DNA of 47,866 bases from Corynebacterium sp. (GTDB lineage Bacteria; Actinomycetota; Actinomycetes; Mycobacteriales; Mycobacteriaceae). Below are positions 17,554-26,734 of this stretch, piece by piece. Under the pieces are notes generated by a model. The model saw nothing but the letters and a program-made list of their open reading frames with translations, made no database searches and was not told the DNA's origin. Each line of letters starts with the position of its first letter. Positions within the stretch are counted from its first letter, which is position 1. The DNA is taken from NCBI GenBank assembly GCA_030530875.1, contig JAUMUD010000016.1, positions 1-47,866 on the forward strand, in the 5' to 3' direction. Position numbers and translations under genes: made by a program.

Positions 17554-18171
17554 ATGAACGAAAGTCATCCGGGCCGTACCAAGGGCCTCAGTGCCGCAAT
17601 CCTGGGCTGTGCAGCTCTTTTTATGGCTGCTTGCTCTTCCGATTCGGAGGATACGCTGAGTAGCACGGTAAATAGCACCGAAGCTGTGAGTTTGAGCTCC
17701 ACCACCGCTGCTCCGTATACCACTCAGGCGGCTGCTCCAACCACGGCTGCGAAACCAACCGATGCGGTGACGGACCCTGGTTACAATATTGAATGGCGTA
17801 TTCGTCAGGTCACCTATGGTGATAATGGCGGCGCGGTCTTCTATATGAATCTGAAGAATCTCAATACTGTTCCGCTTCCACCGGATGCGCTGCCAACCCC
17901 GCAGCTGACGGTCCTGGGCACTACTCAGACCTCCCCGGCACCGGTGAGCCTTTTGAGCGATCCGACGACCTCGTCCAGCACGAGCGCAACTACCACGACC
18001 GATCAGCTCACCGCCCCAACCCCAGTTCACCTGCACAGTGGCCTGGACCTCCCACTTGGTCCTGGCGCCACCACCACCGTGGTCTACACCTTCAATACCA
18101 CCGTGGCCAGCCTGAGCAATGCCCAGCTCACCATTGGTAATGTGAGCTGGATGGGTAGGTTGGCACAGTAG
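17554..18171 (+). CDS. Putative lipoprotein of unknown function
   Basis: A 205-residue exported protein with a signal peptide and lipobox MAAC (Cys about residue 27). A long Ser/Thr/Ala/Pro-rich linker follows (residues about 30-75). The rest is a beta-rich domain starting YNIEWRIRQVTYGDNGG, with a second low-complexity SSSTSATTTT insertion. It is divergent from the MalY-like gene and its start is preceded by GAGG at a long spacing. Similar Ser/Thr-rich lipoproteins are common in corynebacterial envelopes. No known domain is recognised. Confidence 0.75.
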   Translation: MNESHPGRTKGLSAAILGCAALFMAACSSDSEDTLSSTVNSTEAVSLSSTTAAPYTTQAAAPTTAAKPTDAVTDPGYNIEWRIRQVTYGDNGGAVFYMNLKNLNTVPLPPDALPTPQLTVLGTTQTSPAPVSLLSDPTTSSSTSATTTTDQLTAPTPVHLHSGLDLPLGPGATTTVVYTFNTTVASLSNAQLTIGNVSWMGRLAQ

Positions 18172-18191
18172 GCCGATACCGACCTATTTAG

Positions 18192-18218
18192 AAATTCGAA
18201 AATCTCGATTTCGAATTT
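18192..18218. terminator. Hairpin between convergent lipoprotein and crtI genes
   Basis: The 10-bp stem AAATTCGAAA / TTTCGAATTT with a seven-base loop sits in the 56-bp gap between convergent genes. It is AT-rich and lacks a strong T run, so termination is plausible but not certain. Confidence 0.45.
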
Positions 18219-18227
18219 TCAAATCCC

Positions 18228-19799
18228 TTAAATCCGTGGCAGAGGAGAAGTACCTCCAATGCCGCGGATTTTTTTCAGCACATTTTCGGCGCTAATTAGG
18301 CACATTGGGATGCCGACACCTGGGCTGGAGGTGGCACCGGCATAGTAGAGGTTCTTGACCTTCGAAGAATAATTATGGCCGCGGAAGAAGGCCGATTGGT
18401 CCAGGGTATGGGCGAGGCCAAGGGCACTAGAGCGCCAGGAGAAATACTGCTCAGCATAGTCGCGGGGGCTGATGCTGCGGCGGATTAGAATGCGGTCCTT
18501 AAATTCCGCGAGCGTCATGCCGCATTGCTTGGCAATGACAGTGATGGCCTCATCGAGGATGCGTTCCACGGAGGGATCCTGGGCCACGTGGTCCTCCTGG
18601 TAGAGGCTGCCGTGGCCAAGGTGGGTATCAGGGCCGGTTGGGATAAGAATAAAGAGATTTTCGCAATCGGCCGGGGCCATGGAATCATCCGTGGCCGTGG
18701 TCTTGCAGACATAGAAGCTCTTACTGGTGGTGCCATGGGTAATGGCGCGGAAATCAGGATTCCAATTATCGCTGAGGAAGAGCTGGTGGTGACCAAGTTC
18801 CGGGAGCTTTCCCTTCAGGCCGACGAGACCAACCAGGGCAGAAATACCAGGGTCACGCTTTTCCCAATAGTGATGTGACCAGGTGCGAAGATTGGCCGGT
18901 AGCAGGGCAGTTTCAGTATGGTGGCGGTCGCCAGCCGAAACCACAATATCGGCAGGAAGATTCTCATAACCCTCATCGACATGAATGCGCACGCCACGGG
19001 CAGTGGTGTCCTTACCTTCAGTGGTGTAGAGAATATCGACGGCCTCAGCACCGAGGATGAATTTCACGCCACGCTCGCGGCAGAGATTTTCCAAGGAATT
19101 AATAAAGGTAGAGAAGCCACCCATTGGATAGCGAACACCATCAACCAAGTCTGTGTGGCTCAAAAGAGAATAGAGAGCCGGGGTCTTGGCAGGAATAGTG
19201 GAGAGGAAGACAGCAGGGTACTGCAGCAATTTGCGCAGCACAGGGGAGGTGAACTGGCCTTCCACATAGGAGGCCAAATTCATGCGCAACATGGAGAGCA
19301 TAAAGAGCAGGTTGCGGGCCAATTCCATGCGCACATAGGGCAGCAATGAATCAAAGTTTGTGTAGAGGAAGAAGCGGAGCGAGAGCTCATAAATAGTGGT
19401 GGCCTTATCCAAATAGGCCGCCATGCGGGGGCCACTGCCGGGTTCCAAGGACTCAGCCTGCGCAATGAGTTTCTCACGGCCGGTGGAAATAATGAGAGGA
19501 TCAGCGACCACATCGGAGGAGAAAATCCGGTAAGCCGGTTCAAGGGTACGAAGGTCAAGCTGTTCCTTGGCGCTGGTGCCCAAAAGCTCATAGAAATGCT
19601 CGAAGGCTTCGGGCATCAAATACCAGCTTGGACCGCAGTCAAAGCGGAAGGTGCCAAGTTCCGAATCGGCCTCAATATAATGTGCGCGGCCACCGACATA
19701 AGTATTTTTCTCAATAACGGTGACTTCATAGCCGGCCTCAGCGAGCAAGGCTGCGGTGGCAAGACCCGCAATACCAGCACCAATGACAATAACCTTCAT
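18228..19799 (-). CDS. crtI: Phytoene desaturase-type FAD oxidoreductase (CrtI/CrtN family)
   Basis: A 523-residue flavoprotein. The N-terminal dinucleotide-binding fold reads VIVIGAGIAGLATAALLA, followed by VIEKNTYVGGRA and FDCGPSWYLMP, which are typical of carotenoid desaturases. The C-terminal FAD-binding segment YYAGATSSPGVGIPMCLISAE is also diagnostic. It introduces conjugated double bonds into phytoene or diapophytoene. ATG 19799 has GGAGAA four bases upstream; upstream in-frame starts overlap the crtB end. It lies 17 bp after crtB in one operon. Whether the product is a C40 or C30 carotenoid cannot be told. Confidence 0.9.
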   Translation of the reverse strand: MKVIVIGAGIAGLATAALLAEAGYEVTVIEKNTYVGGRAHYIEADSELGTFRFDCGPSWYLMPEAFEHFYELLGTSAKEQLDLRTLEPAYRIFSSDVVADPLIISTGREKLIAQAESLEPGSGPRMAAYLDKATTIYELSLRFFLYTNFDSLLPYVRMELARNLLFMLSMLRMNLASYVEGQFTSPVLRKLLQYPAVFLSTIPAKTPALYSLLSHTDLVDGVRYPMGGFSTFINSLENLCRERGVKFILGAEAVDILYTTEGKDTTARGVRIHVDEGYENLPADIVVSAGDRHHTETALLPANLRTWSHHYWEKRDPGISALVGLVGLKGKLPELGHHQLFLSDNWNPDFRAITHGTTSKSFYVCKTTATDDSMAPADCENLFILIPTGPDTHLGHGSLYQEDHVAQDPSVERILDEAITVIAKQCGMTLAEFKDRILIRRSISPRDYAEQYFSWRSSALGLAHTLDQSAFFRGHNYSSKVKNLYYAGATSSPGVGIPMCLISAENVLKKIRGIGGTSPLPRI

Positions 19800-19816
19800 A
19801 TTCTTCTCCATAACAC

Positions 19817-20650
19817 TCACCGATAATAACGCCAGATTGCTAGTACTTTCTCCACTGCGGAAAGACGAATACGCCCACGGGTCGGATCCCCCTTGGCACA
19901 CTTGTGACTCAAAGCCTGAAAGAGGGCAGTGGCCACACGTACTGCCGGCTGACAGCTGCGCGGCAAAAGCACAATGCCACGACGCGCCAGGGCTAAGTCC
20001 TTATTAATCCCCGCAGTAATTTCTTCCTTGCGTGCCATATCCACATAGTGGCGCCCCAAAGCGACATCGGCCTTATAGTCACGCAGGAAGTTAATAATCT
20101 GAAAGGCTCGACCAAGCGCACGTGCGGATTCCTCCGTACCAGCCGGTAGGGGAGCGCCTTGGAAGAAAATATGCACGCACATCAGCCCAATGACCTCAGC
20201 GGAGCCATAAACATACTGGGCCAAAGCCGAAGGGGAATATTCTGCTCGTGGATTCACATCTTCGCGCATGGAAGCAAAGAAGGCTGAAAAATATTCCTTC
20301 GGAATATGATTACGCCGTGCCATATCCGCACAGGCATCAATGGCTGGATTAGTATCAAAACCCCTATCCCAGGCAGCGAAAAAATCCGCCTCGAAATCAT
20401 CAAGGAGCTGCGCAATCTCCGCAGAATCACAACCAGCCAAGGCTGCTGGTCCATCCACAATCTCATCCGCAATGCGCACAAGGGCATAAAGGGAGGAAAT
20501 ATCACGACGAATTCGGCGGGGTAAAACACGCGTGGCCAAAGAAAAACTCGTAGAGTACGAGAAAATGATACTTTGAGCAGCGTAAATAGATGCAGATCTA
20601 TATAGTCCTAAGGAATTAGAACTATGGCGGAAGAACTGCAGATTAAACAC
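19817..20650 (-). CDS. crtB: Phytoene/squalene synthase family protein (CrtB-like)
   Basis: A 277-residue prenyl condensing enzyme. It has the N-terminal FSYSTSFSLATRVLP motif and the two metal-binding Asp motifs, DEIVD in the first helix pair and NFLRDYKADVALGRHYV in the second. It joins two prenyl diphosphates head-to-head, normally GGPP to phytoene. The start is a GTG with a weak GGA upstream. It leads the crtB-crtI operon and is divergent from idi. No prenyl diphosphate synthase (crtE) is in the window, so substrate chain length is unassigned. Confidence 0.88.
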   Translation of the reverse strand: MFNLQFFRHSSNSLGLYRSASIYAAQSIIFSYSTSFSLATRVLPRRIRRDISSLYALVRIADEIVDGPAALAGCDSAEIAQLLDDFEADFFAAWDRGFDTNPAIDACADMARRNHIPKEYFSAFFASMREDVNPRAEYSPSALAQYVYGSAEVIGLMCVHIFFQGAPLPAGTEESARALGRAFQIINFLRDYKADVALGRHYVDMARKEEITAGINKDLALARRGIVLLPRSCQPAVRVATALFQALSHKCAKGDPTRGRIRLSAVEKVLAIWRYYR

Positions 20651-20699
20651 TAATCCATTCTAATATGTCCCGGCCTGCAATGGGGCAGCGAAACAAGGC

Positions 20700-20727
20700 C
20701 ATAGCACCGGCGTGAGTGCGCTATGCT
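20700..20727. promoter_or_regulatory. Dyad overlapping -10-like element between crtB and idi
   Basis: The inverted repeat CATAGC-N14-GCTATG overlaps TATGCT at 20722-20727, a possible -10 for idi. Its place in the divergent crtB/idi region suits an operator controlling both. No -35 of good quality was found. Confidence 0.35.
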
Positions 20728-20757
20728 AAAAGCAAGATTTTCAGAAAGCAGGAATGG

Positions 20758-21312
20758 ATGAGCAAAAAAGAAGAAGTCGTACTTCTTGATGAAAAGAACC
20801 AGCCAATCGGTACCGCCGACAAGGCCACTGTTCATACCGCTAATACCCCATATCACAGGGCATTTTCCTGCTATGTCATTGACCCAACGGGCAATGTGCT
20901 AATTACCCGGCGTGCCCTGCATAAAGCAACCTGGCCAGGGGTGTGGACCAATTCTGCCTGTGGGCATCCGGCCTTCGCAGAAAAAGATGAGGCCGCCATT
21001 AAGCGCCGTCTTGTCCATGAGCTTGGTATTCAACCAACGCAGATTTCCGATATTGAATGTGCACTGCCCGAATTCTCCTATTCGGCTACGGATTCCTCCG
21101 GTATTCGCGAATGGGAATTCTGCCCGGTCTACGTGGTCAAGGTTCACAACTCCAGCCTGCTTCCAAATCCTGAAGAGGTGGACTCCTGGGATTGGGTGAG
21201 CCCGCGTGATCTCCTCAAGGCGGTAACAGCCGTCCCCGCCGCTTTTAGCCCATGGATGTGTGAGCAACTGGCCCACAGTGAACTGCGTGAATCCCTAGGT
21301 TTGGCCAGCTAG
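20758..21312 (+). CDS. idi: Isopentenyl-diphosphate delta-isomerase, type I
   Basis: A 184-residue Nudix-fold enzyme that interconverts IPP and DMAPP, the isoprenoid building blocks. The metal/cysteine active-site segment WTNSACGHP is present, with the Nudix-like AIKRRLVHELGI after it and REWEFCPVYV later, matching the conserved glutamates of type I Idi. ATG 20758 follows AGGA; the frame also opens 14 codons earlier but that part lacks family similarity. It is divergent from crtB-crtI, which implies increased DMAPP supply for carotenoid synthesis. Confidence 0.93.
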   Translation: MSKKEEVVLLDEKNQPIGTADKATVHTANTPYHRAFSCYVIDPTGNVLITRRALHKATWPGVWTNSACGHPAFAEKDEAAIKRRLVHELGIQPTQISDIECALPEFSYSATDSSGIREWEFCPVYVVKVHNSSLLPNPEEVDSWDWVSPRDLLKAVTAVPAAFSPWMCEQLAHSELRESLGLAS

Positions 21313-21342
21313 CTGCATTCTTTGGTGTGATAGGATTTGTAC

Positions 21343-23373
21343 ATGAATCCTTTGATCGCCTTTGCTACCCAGGAAGTCGCTGCACCCTATAGGCTTCCTG
21401 ATTTTGAATCCATTAAAGCTGAGCACTTCATTCCTGCCTTTAAAGAAGGCATGGCTGAGCAAGCAGCCGCTGTAGCAGCAATTATTGCCAACCCTGAGCA
21501 GCCAACATGGGCCAATACCGTTGAGGCCCTAGAAAATTCCGGCAGGCTTCTCTCCTGGGTTTCCTCCATTTTCTTCAACCTGAGCGGCACAGATTCCAGT
21601 CCGGAATTTGATGAAATCTCTGCCGCTATTGTTCCGGAGCTCGCCCAACACCGCGATGAGGTCATGCTCAATCCTGCCCTTGCCGCTAGGGTTGCACAGG
21701 TCACCGCCCCTGAGGATGAGGAATCCCAGCGTCTCTTCGACTACTACCTCCGTTTCTTCCGCCGCGGTGGCGCCAATCTTGAGCCTGAAACCAAGAAGCG
21801 TCTGGCCGATATTAACCAGCAGCTGAGCACACTGAGCGATGAATTCGGCCGCAATCTACTTGCCTCCACCAAGGCAAAAGCCCCGGTCATTGAGAATCTC
21901 GATGGTTTTTCCGATAGTCGCAAGAAGACCGCCAAGGCAGCAGGTGAAAATCTCGGCAAAACCGGACCAGTTATCCCACTTGAGCTGCCAACCATGCAGT
22001 CCTCCCTCTCTGAGCTGCAGAATAAGGAGTCTCGCGCAACCCTACTTGAGGCCTCCATGGAACGCGGTGATACCAACCTCCCACTGGTTCTCGCTATCAC
22101 TCGCCTCCGCGCTGAACGCGCCCGCATCCTTGGCTACGACACCCACGCCGACTATGTTCTGGAAGAAGAAAGTGCTGGCACCAAGGATGCCGCCTGGAAT
22201 CTTCTCAAGGAACTCGCCCCAGCTGCAATTGCCAATGCTGCGGGTGAATACAAGCTTATCGACGACCTCGCAGGCAGCGAAGGCGTGGATCTCGCTGACC
22301 TCCCATACTGGGAAGAAAAATACCGCGCCAGCGAATATGGCCTCGACGCCGAAGAGCTCAATGCCTACTTCCCACTGGAATCCGTGCTTAAGAATGGCGT
22401 CTTCTTCGCCGCCAACCGGCTCTATGGCATCACCGTAGAACAGCGCCCAGAGCTCACGGGCTACCACCCAGAGGTCAAAATCTGGGAGGTCAAAGAAGCT
22501 GATGGCACCAGCATCGGCCTCTTCCTCACCGATTACTTCGCACGCCCAACCAAGCGTGGCGGTGCCTGGATGAGTTCCTTCCTGCGCCAATCTGAACTGG
22601 CCGGCACCAAGCCCATCATTATCAATGTAATGAATATCCCTAAGCCTGCCGACGGCTCCCAAGCCCTGCTCAGTTATGACCAGGTGACCACTATGTTCCA
22701 CGAATTCGGTCACGCCCTGCACGGCCTGCTCTCCCAGGTGCGCTACCTGAGCTTCTCCGGTACTAGCGTCCCTCGTGACTATGTGGAATTCCCAAGCCAG
22801 ATTAATGAGAACTGGGCCCTTGACCCAGTAGTTCTGCGCAACTATGCCCGCCACGTGGAAACCGGTGAGGTCATTCCAGATAATCTCATCGCAGCCCTCC
22901 TTGCCTCCCGCACCTGGGGCCAGGGCTATGCCACCTCCGAATATCTGGCAGCAGCCATCATCGACCTTGCCTGGCATTCCCTCAGTGTTGAGGAAGCAGA
23001 GCAGATTACCGATGTGGAAGAATTCGAGCGCAGTGTCCTCGAGAAGTACGGCTTCGCTGACTCTCATATGGCACCACGCTATAAGTCCCGCTACTTTAAT
23101 CACATTTTCGCGGGCGGTTACTCGGCCGGATATTATTCTTACCTCTGGGCTGAGGTTCTGGATGCTGATGGCTTTGAATGGTTCACTGAGGTCGGTGCAG
23201 CCGGTGCTGATGAATCCGATGAGGCTGCCCGCAAGGCCGGCGAAAAATTCCGTGAACTGGTTCTTTCCAAGGGTGCATCCCGCGATTATAACGAGTCCTT
23301 CCGCAAGCTTCGCGGCCGCGACAAGGACATCAAGCCACTGCTTCACCGTCGTGGTTTGGACGGTGCAATTTAA
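21343..23373 (+). CDS. M3 family metallopeptidase (oligopeptidase/Dcp type)
   Basis: A 676-residue cytoplasmic zinc peptidase. The catalytic HEFGH is at residues 453-457, and the third ligand region ENWALDP follows about 25 residues later. The length fits oligopeptidase A or peptidyl-dipeptidase Dcp. It degrades short peptides, which fits with the two peptide-type importers in the window, though linkage is only positional. ATG 21343 has AGGAT seven bases upstream; TTG 21337 is a less likely start. It follows idi after 30 bp on the same strand. Confidence 0.92.
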   Translation: MNPLIAFATQEVAAPYRLPDFESIKAEHFIPAFKEGMAEQAAAVAAIIANPEQPTWANTVEALENSGRLLSWVSSIFFNLSGTDSSPEFDEISAAIVPELAQHRDEVMLNPALAARVAQVTAPEDEESQRLFDYYLRFFRRGGANLEPETKKRLADINQQLSTLSDEFGRNLLASTKAKAPVIENLDGFSDSRKKTAKAAGENLGKTGPVIPLELPTMQSSLSELQNKESRATLLEASMERGDTNLPLVLAITRLRAERARILGYDTHADYVLEEESAGTKDAAWNLLKELAPAAIANAAGEYKLIDDLAGSEGVDLADLPYWEEKYRASEYGLDAEELNAYFPLESVLKNGVFFAANRLYGITVEQRPELTGYHPEVKIWEVKEADGTSIGLFLTDYFARPTKRGGAWMSSFLRQSELAGTKPIIINVMNIPKPADGSQALLSYDQVTTMFHEFGHALHGLLSQVRYLSFSGTSVPRDYVEFPSQINENWALDPVVLRNYARHVETGEVIPDNLIAALLASRTWGQGYATSEYLAAAIIDLAWHSLSVEEAEQITDVEEFERSVLEKYGFADSHMAPRYKSRYFNHIFAGGYSAGYYSYLWAEVLDADGFEWFTEVGAAGADESDEAARKAGEKFRELVLSKGASRDYNESFRKLRGRDKDIKPLLHRRGLDGAI

Positions 23374-23403
23374 GAAAAAATCCGAATTTCTTCTGCTAGT
23401 CGC

Positions 23404-23409
23404 TATACT
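23404..23409 (+). promoter_or_regulatory. -10-like TATACT upstream of the small membrane protein gene
   Basis: TATACT sits 75 bp before the start at 23485 and just after the peptidase gene. No convincing -35 is seen. It would allow transcription of the small membrane protein and acyl-CoA ligase genes. Confidence 0.4.
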
Positions 23410-23484
23410 ATAGTGAGAAGCTGAGTTTTTCCTCAGGTTTTTACGAGTACATAGTCCGTCAAAGAAAGTAGGAGTGAGCACTAC

Positions 23485-23724
23485 ATGTTTGCTTTTTCTT
23501 CCTTTGTCGGACTTATTGCTGTCTTGGGTTTTTCGCTGGTAGTAAGTGCAGTTATAGCCCTGGCAGTGATGTGCGTTTTTAATATTGGCGCCGAAGGAGG
23601 CCGATCAGTGGCAGAGGAAAAAGGCAATAAGGAACGCCTTGGCCATTCACGAGTCAAGCTCTCACTTATTGCACTGATTGTTTTTCTAATTATTATCGCG
23701 ATTGTCCGCTCATTCATGGGCTAA
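23485..23724 (+). CDS. Small two-helix membrane protein, function unknown
   Basis: A 79-residue protein with two strongly hydrophobic segments (about residues 5-33 and 59-77). A hydrophilic, charged linker (GAEGGRSVAEEKGNKERLGHSR) separates them. ATG 23485 has AGGAG with good spacing, which supports real translation. It ends 21 bp before the acyl-CoA ligase, so the two are probably co-transcribed. No family recognised. Confidence 0.7.
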   Translation: MFAFSSFVGLIAVLGFSLVVSAVIALAVMCVFNIGAEGGRSVAEEKGNKERLGHSRVKLSLIALIVFLIIIAIVRSFMG

Positions 23725-23745
23725 GCAAAGAGAAGGTTGGATTTT

Positions 23746-25578
23746 ATGTATAGTACCCCTGCTAAATATGAAATTGGTCCAAAGGAAACGTGCCTGACCG
23801 CGATGCTCGCAATGGCGCATGCCCGTCCATATGGCGTGATGTTCTCCCGCCCAAATAACTTCCAGTGGGTTGACGTCACCGCCAAGGAATTCGCCGATGA
23901 AGTCTTTGCTGTGGCCAAGGGCCTCATTGCCAATGGCGTTGAGCTCGGCGATCGTGTTGCTCTTCTCTCTGAGAGCCGCTACGAGTGGTCTCTGATGGAC
24001 TTCGCTATTTGGGCAGCGGGTGCTGTCTCCGTGCCAATCTATGGCTCCTCCTCTATGAGCCAGGTCCAGTGGATCATCGAGGACTCCGGCGCCGTTATCG
24101 GCATCACCGAAACCCCGGACCATACCGATATGATGAAGCACTTGGTAGTGGACACCGAAACCGGCAAGCCATTCCTTACTAATTCCAACTCCCAGCTGCG
24201 TCGCGTATTAGAAATTAACGCCTCGGCCATTGACACCCTCAAGTTTGAGGGCCGCGATATTCCTGATTCTGAGATTCAGGAACGCATTAATAATACGAAG
24301 TCCTCTGACCTCGCCTCCCTGGTCTATACCTCCGGTACTACAGGTCGTCCAAAGGGCTGCTGCCTTACCCACCACGCATGGCTTGCCCAGGTGCGCGCTC
24401 TGCTCACCCACCCAATTGGTGGTATTGCTGGTCCAGGTGTCCGCACCCTGACCTTCCTCCCACTGGCCCACGTGCTTGCACGTTCCGTATCCCTGGCCTT
24501 CGTGATTTCCGGTGGCACCCAGTCTCACTGGTCCGATTTCTCCTCTATCGCTGTGGAATTCCAGCGCGCTCGTCCAAATCTGATTTTGGGCGTGCCACGC
24601 GTATTTGAGAAGGTCCGCAATGCCGCAGCTAATAATGCTGCTGAGAAGTCCCCATTCCATGCCACCATGTTTGAGGCTGCGGAAAAGGTCGCTATCGAGT
24701 ACTCCAAGGCTCTCGACGATGCCGAAGGCCCAACCCGTGCCCTTCGTATTAAGCACAAGACCTTCGATAAGCTCGTCTATGCCAAGATTCGTGCCGCCAT
24801 GGGCGGGGAAGTGGCCTATGCCATTTCCGGTGGTTCTGCTATGAGCCCTGATCTTCTGCACTTCTACCGTGGCATTGGCGTCACCGTCTATGAGGGCTAT
24901 GGCCTTACTGAGACCACCGCCGCTGCCGCCGTGAACTTCAAGAATGACAACATCATTGGCACCGTTGGTCGCCCAATGGGCGGTGTTTCCGTTAAGACCA
25001 ATTCCGATGGTGAGCTCATGCTCAAGGGTGAAACCCTCTTCTCTGGTTATTGGAAGAATGAGGAAGCCACCGCAAAGTCCATGCAGGATGGCTGGTTCAA
25101 TACCGGTGACCTCGGTGAAGTCCTCGACTCTGGCCACATTGTTATTACCGGCCGTAAGAAGGACCTCATTGTTACCGCTGGCGGTAAGAATGTCTCCCCA
25201 GGTCCACTGGAAGACCGCCTGCGCAGCCACCCACTGATTAGCCAGGCCTTGGTTGTCGGAGATGGTAAGCCATTCATTGGCGCGCTCATTGCCCTCGACG
25301 AGGATGCCTTCAAGCAGTGGAAGGCCGGCCGTGGTATCCCAGAGAATAAGACCGTCTCCGATGTTGCCACCGACCCAGCCCTGCGCGCCCTCATCCAGGA
25401 CGCCATTAATGATGCGAACTCCACCGTCTCCCACGCAGAGTCAATCAAGAAGTTCTACATCCTTGACCGCGACCTCTCTGAGGCCGAAAATGAGCTGACT
25501 CCAACCATGAAGATTAAGCGAAATGTCGTGGTTCAGCGCTATGCCAAGGAGATTAACTTCATCTACAAGGGCCACTAA
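23746..25578 (+). CDS. Long-chain fatty acid-CoA ligase (AMP-forming, FadD15-like)
   Basis: A 610-residue adenylate-forming enzyme that activates fatty acids to acyl-CoA through acyl-AMP. Motifs in order: YTSGTTGRPKG near residue 193 (phosphate loop), YEGYGLTET, NTGDLG and GRKKDLIVTAGGKNVSP with the C-terminal hinge. Length and motif order fit the FadD15/FAA group. It is fourth in a run of plus-strand genes and is closed by a strong terminator. In corynebacteria such a ligase lies near hemW in the same order, which supports the assignment. Confidence 0.93.
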   Translation: MYSTPAKYEIGPKETCLTAMLAMAHARPYGVMFSRPNNFQWVDVTAKEFADEVFAVAKGLIANGVELGDRVALLSESRYEWSLMDFAIWAAGAVSVPIYGSSSMSQVQWIIEDSGAVIGITETPDHTDMMKHLVVDTETGKPFLTNSNSQLRRVLEINASAIDTLKFEGRDIPDSEIQERINNTKSSDLASLVYTSGTTGRPKGCCLTHHAWLAQVRALLTHPIGGIAGPGVRTLTFLPLAHVLARSVSLAFVISGGTQSHWSDFSSIAVEFQRARPNLILGVPRVFEKVRNAAANNAAEKSPFHATMFEAAEKVAIEYSKALDDAEGPTRALRIKHKTFDKLVYAKIRAAMGGEVAYAISGGSAMSPDLLHFYRGIGVTVYEGYGLTETTAAAAVNFKNDNIIGTVGRPMGGVSVKTNSDGELMLKGETLFSGYWKNEEATAKSMQDGWFNTGDLGEVLDSGHIVITGRKKDLIVTAGGKNVSPGPLEDRLRSHPLISQALVVGDGKPFIGALIALDEDAFKQWKAGRGIPENKTVSDVATDPALRALIQDAINDANSTVSHAESIKKFYILDRDLSEAENELTPTMKIKRNVVVQRYAKEINFIYKGH

Positions 25579-25597
25579 AAATCTCCCAAGTTCACGA

Positions 25598-25627
25598 ATG
25601 CCTCCACTTTCTGTGGAGGCATTTTTC
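25598..25627 (+). terminator. Rho-independent terminator of the acyl-CoA ligase gene
   Basis: A perfect ATGCCTCCAC / GTGGAGGCAT-type stem around a TTTCT loop is followed by a T run. It lies 20 bp after the stop codon. Confidence 0.93.
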
Positions 25628-25827
25628 ATACCCAAAAACCTGCCGAGTCAAGGGATTTGCCTGTATTAGAAATGTCACACAGCCCTGTGACCTCAATAAT
25701 TCCTATCGCATATGCAAAATTGATACTTGGTAGCATCCAAGCAACGGCGTGCCAAACATTGAACCGTAACTTCATGGTTTAAAGTTGCATGTGTTGTTGG
25801 CGGATAGGAACAGTGAAGGAGCCGGAC

Positions 25828-26499
25828 TTGCAGCTAGCAGACGCGAAGCTACGGCACCGCGAGCTAACCCAGGCGGTTTACGATATTGGGGATGATGTTG
25901 CTGAGCACATCGACCATATCGCTGAAGCCATGCGTGACTGGGATGTGTATCTCGTGCGTGATTGCCTCCTTGAGTTCCAGGACTGCCTCAAAGAGGCCGT
26001 GACTGATGCCCGCTCCATTCTTGGTGAGCTCGCTGGCATCCGTATTGCACTGACCACCGGTCGTTTTGCCGGCAGCATCAGCATCCCAGTGCCTCATACT
26101 GCCGAGGTCACTGAGCCTGAGCTTCTCGACGCTTCCCTCTTGGCCAGCTGGTACCCTCTCGCAGATGGGCCACAGGACGTCAGTGCAATGACCAAGGCCA
26201 TTACTGGTCGCCATGAGGAAGCTCTTCTCCAGTGCGAGCATATTGTGGACTGGATTATTGACCAGACAGCAGTGCTTGGTGCTGAACCAACTGCTTTTAA
26301 TATGCCTCGTTTCCTCAATCATGCCGGCCGCTATGTTGATGCAGTAGCCCGTGGCTGGATTTCAGAGGTAGGGGAGTGTGAACCAGCCTTCACCCGAGGC
26401 ATGCATGGCAACAATCCGCCTAAATTTTTGGAGGAGCGCATTCGAATTGAATCAATCCTCGCCCGCGTGGAACGCCGCCGTAATGCTGGCGGTGCCTAA
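25828..26499 (+). CDS. Conserved-looking hypothetical protein, alpha-helical
   Basis: About 223 residues, rich in acidic and helical segments, with no signal peptide or TM helix. I choose TTG 25828 because AAGGAG lies six bases upstream; GTG 25813 is the alternative. Both keep the same frame, LADAKLRHRELTQAVYDIGDD. The protein has many His/Asp/Glu-bearing helices but no recognisable catalytic motif. Its place between the acyl-CoA ligase and hemW is shared, to my knowledge, with corynebacterial genomes. It is closed by a strong terminator. Confidence 0.75.
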   Translation: MQLADAKLRHRELTQAVYDIGDDVAEHIDHIAEAMRDWDVYLVRDCLLEFQDCLKEAVTDARSILGELAGIRIALTTGRFAGSISIPVPHTAEVTEPELLDASLLASWYPLADGPQDVSAMTKAITGRHEEALLQCEHIVDWIIDQTAVLGAEPTAFNMPRFLNHAGRYVDAVARGWISEVGECEPAFTRGMHGNNPPKFLEERIRIESILARVERRRNAGGA

Positions 26500-26516
26500 A
26501 ATATAGGCTTCTACCT

Positions 26517-26553
26517 GCACCCTTAGCAAAATAAGTGCTAAGGGTGCTTTTTT
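26517..26553 (+). terminator. Rho-independent terminator
   Basis: A perfect 12-bp stem GCACCCTTAGCA / TGCTAAGGGTGC with a seven-base loop is followed by six T, 17 bp after the hypothetical gene. Confidence 0.95.
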
Positions 26554-26734
26554 ATTTTCGTAGCCCGGACGGAAAACATTTCAAAAATTCGAATAAATTT
26601 ACGCAATAAGGATCTATGAAAAAATTGCAAGCTATTAACCTTTTCTTAGTTGCACTTAAGGATTGACCTGCGGAAATGGAAATGTGATTAACGTCACAAA
26701 AAACGAGGTTGATCTCGGCTCTGAAATGTATTTA

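Noticed and set aside
22042-23481. A 479-codon minus-strand open frame opposite the M3 peptidase.
   Set aside because: It is an antisense shadow of a gene with an intact HEFGH active site.
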